Shown: positions 12,724-24,542, counted from the stretch's first letter. The stretch is 64,000 nucleotides of DNA from Riptortus pedestris (GCA_019009955.1 CM032228.1:101412001-101476000); one strand, 5' to 3'. Numbers and translations are program-made. The notes: a model not told the origin generated them from the letters alone.

Positions 12724-13963
12724 TGATTGAATTGAGACCACATTTCGACGACAAGAAAGGATTGGCATATCAGATACAAGGTAACACACACACTGGCCTG
12801 TCTCAGACATACTGCACGAGAATTATAATTATTATTACGTTTAAGTCAAATATTTATTTAAATAATTTAAATAAAATGATAAATGCTCTGCGTCAGTAGT
12901 CAAATTTATGAACTGTCGTTTGTCCAGAATTGTATATGCATTTATTATTTTAAATCGCCCTTCAAAATTTACCAAACTTTGTCGGGGTTAAAGGAGATTT
13001 CTTGAGAGTTTCGTCTATTCTTTTCGAAAAAAAAAAAAAATGTGTTTAACGTATAAATAGACAAAATGTTGAGGCTTTGAGAGCCTTTGTAGGAGAACAC
13101 GCACAAATTCCTCAAGATATACACTTGGCCGACATTTTTCATAGGCCTGCTGCTTTTATTCTGACGCGCTATATATGCCACATTAACTCTCCAGCTTTCC
13201 CGCGAAATGATTTATTCATTCCCTTCGTCTCGGCACATTAACAATTCATCCTATTAAAATTCGAGAAGTCGGAGTGAGGTCAAATTCCCAAAAGGAAAAA
13301 AAATCTTAAATTCGTTTACCACACACAATTTAAATTGTTGTTTTCGTACATTGAAATAATTGTATGAATAAATGATAAGGACCTATGAATTATGGAAGCA
13401 TTGTGAATCCGTAAGGTGGCAGATTGGAGAAATCTTGTTAGAGACTTGTTGGCTTTTGATAATGCGACATATTCAAAGGAGCCTGTATAATTTATTCCTC
13501 TAAATTGCCTGCTACGTGCCTCCGCTTTCAACTGCCAGAAACTACATCACGAACGATTGCACACTAAAAACAAATTTTGAACTCACATTACAAACATCCC
13601 CCCTCCCAACACACACACACACACACACATGCATTGTGAGTTTATGTAATTCAAGTTTTAATTAGTAAGAACGGAATCCAATTCATAATTGGGTGTTGTT
13701 TGAGTACTGTCGACTGGGAAGTAGACGTATCGCTATTAATCCTACTAGCTATAGAGCAATCTTTTTTTTATGGGTCCCACTACTTCACTGGCTCTGCGAG
13801 TGAATTTTTCACAGGTTGGAAGTTTACAGTATTATATTGTGTTGAACTGATGGGAAAAGTATATATTCTAGAGGTTGCTAACTTAATGCGCAAACGTTTG
13901 TTGCTCAATTGGGTACAGGATGATCAATTTCGGTTGTCCGATTTGGATAGTTTTCTATCCATT
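12724..13963. other. No gene recognised; small CA repeat
   Basis: Contains a (CA)n tract (13609-13628) and an A-run (13028-13040). A 98-codon frame (13700-13996, plus) runs into the next HB element and so is not a gene. Confidence 0.5.
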
Positions 13964-14375
13964 AAAACTCCGTCACCCAGGAGCTGCGTAAACTAAGCAG
14001 AAATCTCCATACGAGTGCCGAACAGCTACGGAAACGGCCGAACTAGCTTTTGGCGGACAAAATAGAAGCGACCACAGCTCGTCCGTTACAATTAATAAAA
14101 ATGCAAATATCTCAGTTAATATTCAGGATAGAGAATAAATGTATATAGCAATATTTATAATACATTTAATTTGCAATAAGGTTGGGTCTATACAATTTTT
14201 TGATCCAATGTATAGTAACGTGAGATTTTCAAAATTACCTCTAAACCCCCCTCCCACTGGTCCGATTTCAGCCGTTAACGAACTTGATCTTCGTTTTTTA
14301 CATAAAACTATTAATACCGACTTTGGTGACAATTAAACCAAAATTGCGACCGCTAGATTGTTAACAGACAAATAA

Positions 14376-14429
<54 letters not shown>

Positions 14430-14542
14430 TTGAACGGACCTTATCTCCTGGGTAGGATCGACGGGCATTTGAAGAAATATTTTGAAATTCGCGTCATGAG
14501 TACGACCTCAATAGCTGCTTTACCTCAAGGGAAATCTGCTCA
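13964..14542 (-). mobile_element. HB element, short form
   Basis: Reverse orientation. The 3' terminal hairpin remnant CACCCAGGAGCTGCGTAAAC is at 13974-13993. Then come the CCGAACTAGCTTTTGGCGG block, GCAAATATCTCAGTTAATAT, the C-run block, the TA core (14381-14426) and the 5' end with a degraded palindrome (about 14521-14540). Confidence 0.8.
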
Positions 14543-15673
14543 AACTGGAATTATATGTACTTAACAGTACTTTAAGTGGTGTCCTATATGGATCCAAATT
14601 ATTTAAAAAGGTGAAGCAAATATCCGAAAATAATAACGATTAGTTGTACAAAATATAGTAGCATATAGATATTTATGTGATAAAGTATATACACTGTTAT
14701 TGTTGTGTCTGTAAAACCCCAAATAATCAAACTACTGAAACCAGTTCTCAAAGCTTGACTATGAACATGAAATAAGATAAATGTCCATTTCTCACTTTAA
14801 CTTCTATAAAAAAGAACCTTAATGGTCCTTGAAAACAAATATGACATGCCATCAAATTAAGATACTTATTCTGAGTTGGAATTCTGGCAGGTGGAAGTGA
14901 CTTCTAATGTATGTAGGATGAAATAATAGGATACGCTTCCACTATAACAATTTTTTCATCCTACATACATAAGATACTTATAGTTGATTACATCAGAGGA
15001 TATCCGTCTACTATATGTTATATTTGGGCTAACCTAATTTGATTGATTTAACGGCCTTTCTCTTTTACATCTCTGAGAAACTTAAACGGTTTAGTATAAA
15101 CTAGAAATTACTCAAAAAACAATAAATTTAGTACATAAGGTTTCAAAGTGGTTGTTAAAGTATACTTAAAAGTATAAAAAAGGACTAAAAAATCAACCAT
15201 GTTTTATTATTCCGAAGCCAAACATCAATTGATACATTCTAATAGATCTTGGAATTTTTCTTTGTGCTTGTTTATTTATCTTCAGTGAAATTCATATATA
15301 AAGGAGTCGCTCTAATTTGCACTTCTCAGAATTTCGGCTGCATAGTGTTGGAATATGCCCAATTTAACTCTATTATATTTCCTTCCTTCCTGCTTCGTTT
15401 AATGGATTCTTTAGAATATTTGATTGTTGAATTTTCGTACCAGATATTTTTGGTGCGGACGTTTAATAATTTCGCATATCAGACATTATTGTAGTTCCAG
15501 CTGGAATTTTCTCTAGAATTATATTTTAGTTTCGTAATATTGCAAGATGAAGTATATTAATTTAGCAGTAAGATTGGGTTAAAAAAAATCATAACTTTAA
15601 GAAACTATTCACTATAGGCTTAGGTATAACTTTAGCCATTGTTACTAAAATAATGTATAAAAGTCTATAGGAA
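14543..15673. other. No gene recognised; contains a small hairpin insertion
   Basis: Apart from the direct-repeat-flanked hairpin at 14859-14981 (listed separately), nothing is recognised. The 81-codon frame at 15249-15494 has no family resemblance. Confidence 0.45.
14859..14981. repeat. Small hairpin insertion flanked by 11-bp direct repeats
   Basis: AAGATACTTAT occurs at 14859-14869 and again at 14971-14981. It flanks 101 bp whose right half is a perfect 17-bp stem (14907-14923 with 14954-14970, 30-nt loop). A second inverted pair, GTGGAAG/CTTCCAC, spans 14891-14941. The direct repeats look like a target-site duplication, so a miniature insertion is the simplest reading. Confidence 0.5.
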
Positions 15674-16176
15674 AAAGGTCCGTCACGCAGGGGCTGCGTT
15701 AACTAAGCAGATTTCCCACGAGCACCACATATTTGGATTTAACTCAAAATTTAAAAGTTCAATGAGAACAATATTTGGTATTTATGCTTCAAATAAAGTG
15801 CTTCATAACATAATAGAATATTGAAAATATGAGATGAGTAGGAGTGGGGCTTTACTATAGACCGAAAACTAAAAAATGCAAATATCTCAGTAAATAATCA
15901 AGATAGTGAAAAAATGTACATATCAACATTTATAGAACATTACATTTGCAATAAGATTGGTCTTATACAATTTTTCGATCCGACGCATAATAACGGAGAT
16001 ATTAAGAATTTTCGAAATCCTCCCCCTCTAAACCCCCTCTCACCCTTGTCCGATTTCAGCCGTTAACGACTTGATCTTTCTTTTTGTATAAAACGATTAT
16101 ATATCAAGTTTGGTAACGATAAGACAAAAATTGCGACCGCTAGAGCGGCAACAAACAAATATATAGATAGATAGAA

Positions 16177-16238
<62 letters not shown>

Positions 16239-16362
16239 TTTTGAACGGACCTCATTTTCATCATCTCCTGGGTAGGATCGATGGACATTTGAAGAAAAAA
16301 TTCGAAAATTCCGTCATGAGTACAACCTCAATAGCTGATTTCCCTCAAGGGAAATCTGCTAA
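15674..16362 (-). mobile_element. HB element, complete, intermediate 3' part
   Basis: Reverse orientation. The 3' hairpin ACGCAGGGGCTGCGT with GTCC(A) outside is at 15680-15699, then AACTAAGCAGATTTCCCACG. The mid-part is CCGAAAACTAAAAAATGC (about 15869), followed by the C-rich block, the TAGAGCGGCAAC block and the TA core (16180-16231). The 5' palindrome has one change (TTTCCCTCAAGGGAAA). Its 3' third is a third type, between the short and long forms. Confidence 0.85.
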
Positions 16363-16364
16363 AA

Positions 16365-17169
16365 GTTTAAGCTTTGCGGAGATATAGGATGAAATAACCT
16401 CGATTTAAGTCGGGGTTTTGAAGAGCATGCTCCGGTTCGCTACATGCTCCAAATTCCCAGTGCGGTACTTTAAAATTACATGGACTGGGTTGGCTGCTAA
16501 TCAGGGAATGTGTATGAGTGGAGCTATAGCCACAAGCAACGGCTGTCTTGAATAAGCCCTGCTTCATTTGCCTGCCTCGCCCTCATAAAGTACCGCTCTG
16601 GCCCTGTTTGGCTTAATTAAGAAGCCCTGTCTTCAATTCCCCAGCAAAAATGGCGAGGGGTTAACCTCACTTGTCTTCTGAGAGCTTTTATGCCGAGGTC
16701 ACTTTCTCATGTATTACTCATTAGGAATCAGTCGGATTAACATTCATTTAATTAATGATTGTCCTTTTATGCTATCAACTATTAATTAAATGAATCGATT
16801 CTGTTTGCAGTCATTAGTTCTTAATAAGTAACGATTAACTATTTTCCAAATAATATATTTCACACATAATGCTTTAATTTCAATCGAACTGAAAATACTC
16901 AAATTTGGCTATGAATATGACTTAAAAGCGTCTCAAATATATGCATTAAGAACTACTGCTCTTTCAAAAAACAAACATTTTAATAGATTTTGGAATATAT
17001 TGATTAAAACCAATAATTCGTAAATTAAAAATGTCATTGTTCAAACATTGCAAAGAAAAAAGAAAGAAAGAAATATTTATTTATTTGTCTTCTTTATTTT
17101 ATTGTCTTTTGAAGCCATATAGGAAGTACGAATTTTATAGTACTGAACTGTTTAGTTGAAGGTCTATTG
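16365..17169. other. No gene recognised
   Basis: 16400-16700 is more G+C-balanced than its surroundings but has no open frame beyond 66 codons and no motif. A 15-bp A/T-only inverted repeat (16742-16756 with 16781-16795) is probably chance. Confidence 0.4.
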
Positions 17170-17404
17170 TTAAGGTAAAAAATACATAAAATATGTTATA
17201 CTAATTTATTTTTTACTCTCCATGTTTCACGCTCTCATTACCGTCCGCCTCTTCAGGAATTTTACATGTATGTACTGACCACCAAGAGTCTTACGGGAGC
17301 ACTTAAGTTGTAAGGTCGGATCATTTTATAATACCTGCACACCTCCTGAAGAGGCGTCATAGATATTGTGAAACATCTAGAGTAAAAAAATATAAAATGT
17401 TGTC
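17170..17404. repeat. Foldback-like repeat (family F), copy 2
   Basis: Two arms of imperfect inverted repeat. The left arm has TTTTTTACTCTCCATGTTTCACG and CGCCTCTTCAGGAATT. The right arm has CTCCTGAAGAGGCGTCATAG and GTGAAACATCTAGAGTAAAA. The motifs match those in the arms of the larger foldback at 12.2-12.7 kb. It ends where LINE coding sequence begins. Confidence 0.5.
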
Positions 17405-17838
17405 ATAGAACATCAGAAAAGCATCTGCCAGAAGTAAAGCCTTGTATAAGCGCACGGGTATCCAGCAGACTTGAGAATAGACGAGACGAAGTCGCACTAT
17501 CGAGACATAGGATAGGACAGTCACATTTACCTCATGACGAGAACAGAAAGACCTCTATGCAGAACATGACATGAATCATTAACCATTAAACACATACTGA
17601 CTAACTGCAGGACATCGAATAATTAGACCCCACACAACATGTACGAACTTCATACGGACAAAAGCCTTCATATCGACAATACACTAAATCACCTTAAAAA
17701 ATTGAATTTGTTTTACAAAATTTAACTTCTCTTCTTTTTAATTTTAACTTAGTGAGAAATTTAATATAATTTTAGGTAATATAAATATTACTAGTATTTA
17801 GGAATTACATATATATATAATAAAACCATTTTAAATAG

Positions 17839-17847
<9 letters not shown>
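17405..17847 (+). pseudogene. LINE (Jockey/I-type) ORF2 3' end, decayed
   Basis: A broken frame reads NRRDEVALSRHRIGQSHL (about 17474-17528). After stops and frame slips, the C-terminal LNHLKKLNLFYKI ends at a stop at 17723-17725. In Jockey/I-type LINEs the region after the reverse transcriptase typically has an arginine-rich 'RLRIGHTxLTH' block, a CxxC...H zinc region and a C-terminal 'FLKxxxLxxKI'. This matches in order. A 3' untranslated region follows and is interrupted by a SINE at 17848. Confidence 0.6.
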
Positions 17848-17875
<28 letters not shown>

Positions 17876-18083
17876 CGTCCACTTTTTGCAACTTAGGCTA
17901 ATTGGGACGGGTTATCTACAGTTCACCACCCTTTTCTAACCAGGGTGGGATTTTAGATTGTTATTTAATGAATTCCGTCACTAAATAATTTCCTTTGCTC
18001 AGGCAAGAATCGAACTCGCCTCTCTAGGTTTACTATGTGTGATAAAGGTCAACGCTTTAGCTCACATGGCTAACCTGAGCCCC
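17848..18083 (-). mobile_element. tRNA-derived SINE (family S), copy 2, with target duplication
   Basis: Reverse orientation. A (TTA)n tail starts at about 17848, the body is ACCACCCTTTTCTAACCAGG (17926-17945), a box-B-like element lies in 18007-18022 and the tRNA-like head ends at about 18083. AAATAGTTGT before it and AAATTGTTGT after it look like a 10-bp target duplication with one change. It interrupts a LINE 3' UTR. Confidence 0.75.
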
Positions 18084-18285
18084 TAAATTGTTGTCTTGAA
18101 TAGGAGTCTAATGCATATTTGTTGTTTTTATTTTATTAGTTGAATTTAATGTTTATGTATCGTGTTTAATTATTTTTGTTATTACAGTTTTTTGTTATTT
18201 TTCTAAATTTTATTATTTTACATTGTTAAATTTTGAGCCAAATCGCCTAGTTCCGGATGTTCCTGTATAAATAAAAAAATAATAA
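18084..18285 (+). mobile_element. LINE 3' UTR (continuation after SINE)
   Basis: The sequence after the SINE ends GAGCCAAATCGCCTAGTTCC, then AATAAAAAAATAATAAAG. This is the style of a Jockey-type 3' end with a short A-rich tail. It is interpreted as the continuation of the LINE relic at 17405-17847. Confidence 0.45.
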
Positions 18286-18365
18286 AGTGGAAATATTTCA
18301 TGTGTTTTGGTCTAGAGATCTTGCACAATGGAATGGAAGGAATTATTATGACTCTAAAAAACAGA

Positions 18366-18575
18366 AATATTATTATTTATTAAAGCCCACTAATGCTAAT
18401 TTGGGCGGGGCCTCAATAGGTTACAATCCTTTTCTAGCCTGAGTGAATTATGATTAATGACGTCACTACTAAATAAATTCCTGCTCCCTAGGTAAGAAGC
18501 GAACTTACGATGCTAGGTATACTAAGTGAGATAGGACTAACGTCTTAAATCATATGGCCAACCTGAGTACTAATA
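18366..18575 (-). mobile_element. tRNA-derived SINE (family S), copy 3
   Basis: Reverse orientation. A TTATTATTTATTA tail is followed by the diverged body (CCTTTTCTAGCCTGAGTGAA), a weakened box B (about 18488-18508) and the head ending ATGGCCAACCTGAG at about 18568. It is more diverged than copies 2 and 5, so older. Confidence 0.65.
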
Positions 18576-19085
18576 CTAAAAGAGTGGTGATCGTTATTAT
18601 GACCCTGCTTGCAGCAACAAATCAAACAGCATTTCCTCAAACCAGCAGTTATTTGTGTAAAAAGCAAATCTGAGGTGGATCAAATTAATGAATATTGGAC
18701 AATGGTGTGGACAGGCATAGAAAAATGAACTTAGAAAACTAACTAACTGCATAATTTTATAAAATCTACAGGTGCATTATGGCTGTAATTTTTTCCCATC
18801 TTCAGAGAGCATCACGTACTATGGCCATTGGCCTTTTAAACAGTATTTGCGCCAATTTATTTGCATACTGGATGGATTGTTGTTGTAAGAAAGAGCTCGA
18901 GAGTCGGGAGTAATAAGAGTGGGAAGGCAGGAGTGAGCAAGAGCTAACAGATGGTAAGGTATATGATGACTCTGCAGGAGTTGGTCTCCATTGTCTAGGC
19001 AGGGTCGTGGGAGGCCACCAACGGATCTCCTCCTCCTACAGTTAAACTCTGTACTTTATAATCTATAATGCCATTAATATGGACA

Positions 19086-19124
<39 letters not shown>

Positions 19125-19261
19125 CTTTTGAAATATTGGTAATTGCTAATAGGATGGCATACATTTTATACCTCCGCTAGGCCCGAATTCAACAATTAAC
19201 GTACTAGAAGTTTAATTTCATCAGTAAAATATCCAGCTCGGTGGCAATCTAACTGAAGTCC
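18576..19261. other. No gene recognised; TA tract 19085-19123
   Basis: 18890-19050 is purine-rich and G+C-richer than its neighbours (GTCGGGAGTAATAAGAGTGG and on) but has no open frame. A TA tract with one GT interruption follows. No family was recognised. Confidence 0.4.
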
Positions 19262-19888
19262 ATCACCAACATGCCAACACCTCAGAGCTGAACAGATAGC
19301 ATACAAACATTCTGCACGGGAAAGAAAAACAATAACTAAAATATATCACAATATGGCATTATATTGGAAACTATTTACTATATCTACTACTGTAATTTAT
19401 TATTGAATCAGAACAATTTTTATCTCAATCACTAAACTTTCAGCAGTCCAAGAACAAAAGGGGGAGGGGATCAACAGAACGTATTTGCATATTTCTCACA
19501 AAGTAGAAATTCAATGAAAACAATATTTGGTATTTAACCTTAGAATGAAGTGGTTCATGATATAACAGCTTATTATAAATATGACAAGAGTAGGAGTGAA
19601 AAATGCAAATATCTCGGTTAATATTCAATATAGAGAATAAATGAATATAACAATATTTATAGTAAATTTTATTTCCAATAAGATCTTTTCTATACAATTT
19701 TTCGATTCGGACTAAAGTAGCGTAGATATTTCGAATTTTCGAAATCCTCCCGTCCAAACTCCCTCTCCGGCTGGTCCAATTTCAGCCATTAATGAACTTG
19801 ATCTTTCTTTTTAAACACTACCATTAAATATCGAGTTTGGTAACGATCAATCAATAATAGCGACCGCTAGAGCGTTAACAGACAAACA

Positions 19889-19950
<62 letters not shown>

Positions 19951-19957
<7 letters not shown>

Positions 19958-21256
19958 GTAACCTCTGTCTGTACATTGATTTTTTTCTCTAAATTTCACG
20001 ATAACTTTTCGTTTCACATGTCATAGACACTACTATAACTACATTTTGTTTCTTTCGTGTATGTTTGTTTGTTTATTTTTTTCTTTGTTTGTTACCTTTC
20101 ATGCATAAACGGCTGAATTTTATGAAACTTGGTATGTATATTTCTACTAACCCAACTTAGACTTTAGGCTATATCAATATTCTCTGAGACGAACAGGAGT
20201 GGGGGTTATAAGGGAAGCCTGAAATTAAAAATAGCGATATTTCGTTTCCTATTGGTTTTTCGACAAATATGAACATAACAAAAGTTGTTTATTTTGTTAT
20301 TTAGAGTATTTTTTGTTATATACACTTTTTTCGTATACCGAATTATAAACGAGATATACTCTAAAACCTATAGCGTAAGTGAACAATTTTATTTGGCACA
20401 AAAGACTCAACCGAGCTAAATAAAACTCAGTATGTGTATTAGCACTAACGCCTTCATTATAATAAGCCATACCAACATTTCTAGGGACGGGCAGGAGTGG
20501 GGGTTGTAAGGGAGGCCTGAATTTAAAAATAGTGGTATTTCGTTTTCCATTCGTTTTTCTGCAAATATGCACATTACAAAAGTAGTTTATTTTTTTATTT
20601 GAAGCAACTTTTGTGATATTCACTTTTGTCTTATAAAAATTTATAAATGAGATATACACTATAAACTAAAGCGGGAACCAACTATTGGGCACTAACAATT
20701 GTACCGAACTTAACAAAACTCGGTATGTCAATTAGAATTAATTCTTCCATGATTATAAGCTATATTAAAATTTTTAGGTTCGAACGGGAGTGGGGGTTAT
20801 AAGGGAGGCCTGAAATAAAAATTCGCGATATTTCATTGTCATTTTTTTTTCGACAAACGAGCACAGAACTGAAGTTGTTTACTTTGTTATTTACAGAAAC
20901 ATTTGTTTTATACATTTCTCCAGGAACAATGTGTGGAGCAAGTAAATTGCGTAGAAATATTGATATGCTCAACAATTCATTCCAATTTGAACTATCAGGT
21001 ACCTCACCTGGAAAAATAAATTCAAATCTATGTTAATATTTTCTCCTTAATAACTGAAATCTACGCATAATGCACAGGAGACGGGAAATATGACAATGTG
21101 GAGGACAGTGAAGTCTTACATAAAAAATTAATTTTATTATTAACCAATGCCAATAACGGGTATAAATCCTAAACACTGGGACCATCCATCCATACCATCC
21201 ATACCATCACCATTCAGCCTCAAATCAATTCCCGGGCGAAGCCGGTATCTGAGCTA

Positions 21257-21257
<1 letters not shown>
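19951..21257 (+). mobile_element. Helitron-like element (family HA), copy 2, inside an HB TA core
   Basis: Left end: AAAATTGTAACCTCTGTCTG just after the TA tract. Right end: a CCCGGGCGAAGCCGG hairpin (21231-21245), TATCTGAG, CTAG (21254-21257) and then T. Three ~295-bp tandem units carry the GGAGTGGGGG block (20195, 20493, 20786). A short open frame with TMCGASKLRRNIDMLNNS (about 20927-21036) is shared with copy 4. The hairpin + CTRR + T end fits Helitrons, and no helicase frame is present. The exact 5' base is hidden by the TA tract. Confidence 0.6.
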
Positions 21258-21300
<43 letters not shown>

Positions 21301-21340
21301 GTAATTATGTATATATATATATATATATGGACGGGCCTCA

Positions 21341-21481
21341 TTTTTAGCAGAGTTCCCTTAAGGAAAATTAGCTATTGAGGTCGTACTCATGATGTGATTT
21401 TCAAAAATTGTCTTCAAATGTCTGTCGATTCTACCCAGGAGATGACGAAAATGCGGTCCGTTCAAAACTATATGCGCGCAC

Positions 21482-21516
<35 letters not shown>

Positions 21517-21528
21517 CACACACATATA

Positions 21529-21583
<55 letters not shown>

Positions 21584-22018
21584 CTGTTAACGCTCTAGCG
21601 GTCACAATTTTATCTTTATCGTTACCAAAATCGATATTTAATCGTTTTATGTAAAAATAAAGATCAAGTTCGTTAATGGCTGAAATTGTACCAAAGAATC
21701 GAAAATTCGAAATATCTCCGTTATTATACGTCTGATCGAAAAATTGTATATGACCAATATTATTGAAAATTAAATTTACTATTAATATTGTTAATTACTT
21801 TTATTCTCTATCTTGAATATTAACAAGAGATATTTGCATTTATATTATGTTTGTGCACGTAACGAAAGAGATGAGGTCGGCTATCTTCGGTCCTAGTCGT
21901 GGGTTTCCAGCAGAAGCTAGTTTAGCCGTTTCCGTAACTGTTTGGCTCTCGTGAAATTTCTATATTGTAAAACATGGAAAATCTGCTTCTTTTACGCAGC
22001 CCCTGCGTGACGGACTTT
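21341..22018 (+). mobile_element. HB element, short form, nested in a long HB copy
   Basis: Starts TTTTTAGCAGAGTTCCCTTA and ends with the GGAAAATCTGCTTCTTTTAC, ACGCAGCCCCTGCGT hairpin and GACGGACTTT. The core has a (CA)n tract (21479-21523) followed by TA (21532-21580). The host sequence resumes exactly on the other side, with a T|T junction and no visible duplication. Confidence 0.85.
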
Positions 22019-22131
22019 CCTTATCTACTAGATGGCATCGATGGCCATTTGAAGAATTATTTCGATACTGCTGTTATCATGAGTACAGCCTGAATATAGA
22101 CATTACTCTTAAGGGAAACCATCTACTAACA

Positions 22132-22514
22132 ATATATAGCTAATCGTTAGATTCATTGCCGAGTATCGTTGATTACTCATCCCTTATCTCTGCCGACGGT
22201 ATTGATAAAATGTGCTAGACTGAGCCTAGACAAGCCACCGGAGCAGAAAGTACCTCAGCTAACTGGGTTAGTGCTGGCGCATTCCACGACCCCACTCAGC
22301 CGATCTATACCGAGGGCCTAACCCAACTCCTATCTCTAGTTTGCATACATTACCGCCGCTTTTCTTCTTCATTACATCCTCCCCTTCGCCTGGCCTAGTC
22401 ACTACATCTTTACCCTAAACCACAGGACAATCATTCCGAAATTATGTTAAACTTTTACCCATTGCTATGTGATATTCCGCCCAATTTGTCTATAAAATTA
22501 GTCAGTCATAGATA
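22132..22514. other. Spacer, somewhat C-rich, no gene recognised
   Basis: Pyrimidine-rich on the plus strand around 22330-22400. No open frame of note and no repeat family recognised. Confidence 0.4.
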
Positions 22515-22922
22515 TTTTTAGCAGATTTCCCTTAAGGGAAATTTAAACGTTTCATTTAAAAAGACAAATCATGTTCGTTAATGGCTGAAATCGGACCAGT
22601 GGGAGGGGGGGGGGGTTTAGAGGGGAGTATTTGCGAAAATTCGAAATATCTCCGTTACTATACGTCGGATCGAAAGTGTATTGAATCAATCTTATTGCAA
22701 ATTACATTTACTATAAATATTGTTATATGCGTTTATTCTCTTTCTTGAATATTAACCGAGATATTTGCATTTTTATTCAATGTGAGCGGATAACGGATGA
22801 GAGTGAGTTTCCCGCCAAACGCTAGTTCGGCCGTTTTCGTAACTGTTCGGCTCTCGTGAAATTTCTCTATTGTAAAACTTCACACGAGAAATCTGCTTAG
22901 TTTACGCAGGGTGACGGACTTT
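22515..22922 (+). mobile_element. HB element with large internal deletion
   Basis: The 5' palindrome (22519-22540) is joined directly to AAACGTTTCATTTAAAAAGA, so about 200 bp including the TA core is gone. The 3' end is AGAAATCTGCTTAGTTTACG, but the terminal hairpin is collapsed to ACGCAGGGTGACGGAC. It shows that copies without a TA core exist. Confidence 0.8.
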
Positions 22923-22974
22923 ATATTGTGTTTAAGGAATGAAGGTTCTACCTGCATGAGAAGTGCGAAGGAAA

Positions 22975-23886
22975 AGGCCTGCGTAAACTAAGCAGATTTC
23001 CAAAGTGAAGGTTTACAATACATAAATATACATACTACTAATTCCGCTGCAAGAATTAAGTGAATAAATAGAAACGGTAATGAGAAATCTTTCATTTACA
23101 AGTTAATAATTCTACAACGGAAAGCGCCTGAATCGTAAATAAACAGACCAGCCAACCTGAATTGTAATCCGGAAAGGAAAACCATTAATGAAATATATCT
23201 GAATACAACGCATTAATTTTATTGAAAACTATTTACTATAGCTAATGCTGTAATTTGTAATGAATCAGAATAATTTTAATCTCAATTTTTTAAATTTTAG
23301 TAATCTAAGAACACAAGAAGGGGGAGGGGAGGTCAACAGAACGTATTTGCATATATCACACGAAGTAAAAGTTGAATGAAAACAATATTCCGTCGTTAAC
23401 CTTGTAATAACGTGGTTCATGATATAGCAGCTTATTAATAATATAACATGAGTAGGAGTGGGGGTTTACTGAAAGTGGAAAACTATAAAATCCAAATGTC
23501 TCGGTTAATGTTCATAATACAGAAAATATGTATAGAACAATATTTATAGATCATGTAATTTTCAATAAGTTGATTCTACAGAATTTTTCAATCCGACGTA
23601 TAGTAACGGAGATATTTCGAATACCCTCCCTCCCATTGGCCCGATTTCAGCTATTAACAAAGTTGATCTTTATTTTTGCATAAAACGATTAAATATCGAG
23701 TTTGGTAACGATCAAACTAAAATGGCGACCACTAGAGCGTTAACAGACTTATATATATAATTTTGAACGGACCTCATTTTCGACATCTCCTGGGTAGGAT
23801 CGATAGACATTTGAGGAAATTTTTCAAATATCGCGTCATGAGTACGACCTCAATAGCTGATTTTTCTTAAGGGAAATCTGCTAATA
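22975..23886 (-). mobile_element. HB element, long form
   Basis: Reverse orientation. CCTGCGTAAACTAAGCAGATTT at the low end is a partial terminal hairpin. The long-form 3' half includes TTTTATTGAAAACTATTTAC, followed by the CCGATTTCAGC block, TAGAGCGTTAACAG, a very short TA core (23751-23760), the GAACGGACCTCATTTTCG block and a mutated palindrome (23861-23881). The minimal TA core shows that tract length varies greatly between copies. Confidence 0.8.
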
Positions 23887-24116
23887 CTGCAAACTCTACT
23901 TATAGGTACGGCTGGTCACCGTTAAAAGACTTTTAAGTACAAACACTAGTATACCAAAGTAGGAAATATTTGCTTGAAAAAATGTTATGTTATAGAAAGG
24001 ATAAGTTTTAATAGTTATTTACTTTATTATTTTTGTTAAAGAAGTGTTAAAATTTAATTGTTATTGATTTTATTTTTTGTTAAAGAAATTGAAGTTTTTG
24101 TTATTTTTTTTTGTTT

Positions 24117-24117
24117 T

Positions 24118-24164
<47 letters not shown>

Positions 24165-24165
24165 C
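24117..24165. repeat. (TA)n microsatellite
   Basis: About 24 TA units after a T-rich strip (24060-24118). No HB flanks are recognised on either side. Confidence 0.95.
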
Positions 24166-24218
24166 ATATATGTGTAACACGCCTATTGTCCATAATCATT
24201 AGGAAACACATGACATTT

Positions 24219-24350
24219 TTAAAAAGTCCGTCATGCTGGGCTTGCGTAAACCAAGCAGATAAGTTTTACAATAGAGAAATTTCACCAGAGTCTAACTGTT
24301 AGGGAAACGGATGAATTTACTTTTGGCGGAAACTCATGAACTACTTATTC
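24219..24350 (-). mobile_element. HB element 3' end fragment
   Basis: AAAAAGTCCGTCATGCTGGG, CTTGCGTAAACCAAGCAGAT and TTTTGGCGGAAACTC correspond to the last ~130 bp of the short form in reverse. The rest of the element is absent. Confidence 0.65.
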
Positions 24351-24542
24351 CTAGCGCAAATGTCAAGTATTTTTTTAATCTATCTAGCATTCACTTAAGG
24401 CGAGACATGGTATTTTATTTACATTAGATCGGTTTCTCATGTCATATGTGTAATTCTTATTGGAGTGACGAATTTAATCTTAACAATATGAATTTGTAAA
24501 TGTATAAAAGTTATGTATTGTAGAATTTCAAGTGAGAAATAT

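Larger units (their letters stand above)
19262..22131 (-). mobile_element. HB element, long form, split by two nested insertions
   Basis: Pieces of one long HB copy occur in order. 19262-19908 is the long 3' part, the AAATATCTCGG block, the C-rich block and TAGAGCGTTAACAG. Its TA core begins at 19909. 21258-21340 is the rest of the TA tract plus GGACGGGCCTCATTT. 22019-22131 continues as CTTATCTACTAGATGGCATC, GATGGCCATTTGAAGAA and the palindrome end CTCTTAAGGGAAACC. Between them sit a Helitron-like element (19951-21257) and another HB copy (21341-22018). Confidence 0.75.

Noticed and set aside
13700..13996. 98-codon plus frame
   Set aside because: Its last third is the 3' terminal region of an HB element and the rest has no known motif.
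16742..16795. 15-bp inverted repeat ATTCATTTAATTAAT
   Set aside because: A/T-only arms in A/T-rich DNA with a 24-nt loop. Chance cannot be excluded.
20297..20659. 120-codon minus-strand frame and the 138-codon frame at 38302-38718
   Set aside because: Both are readings through the 295-bp tandem units of the Helitron-like family and have no conserved start or domain.
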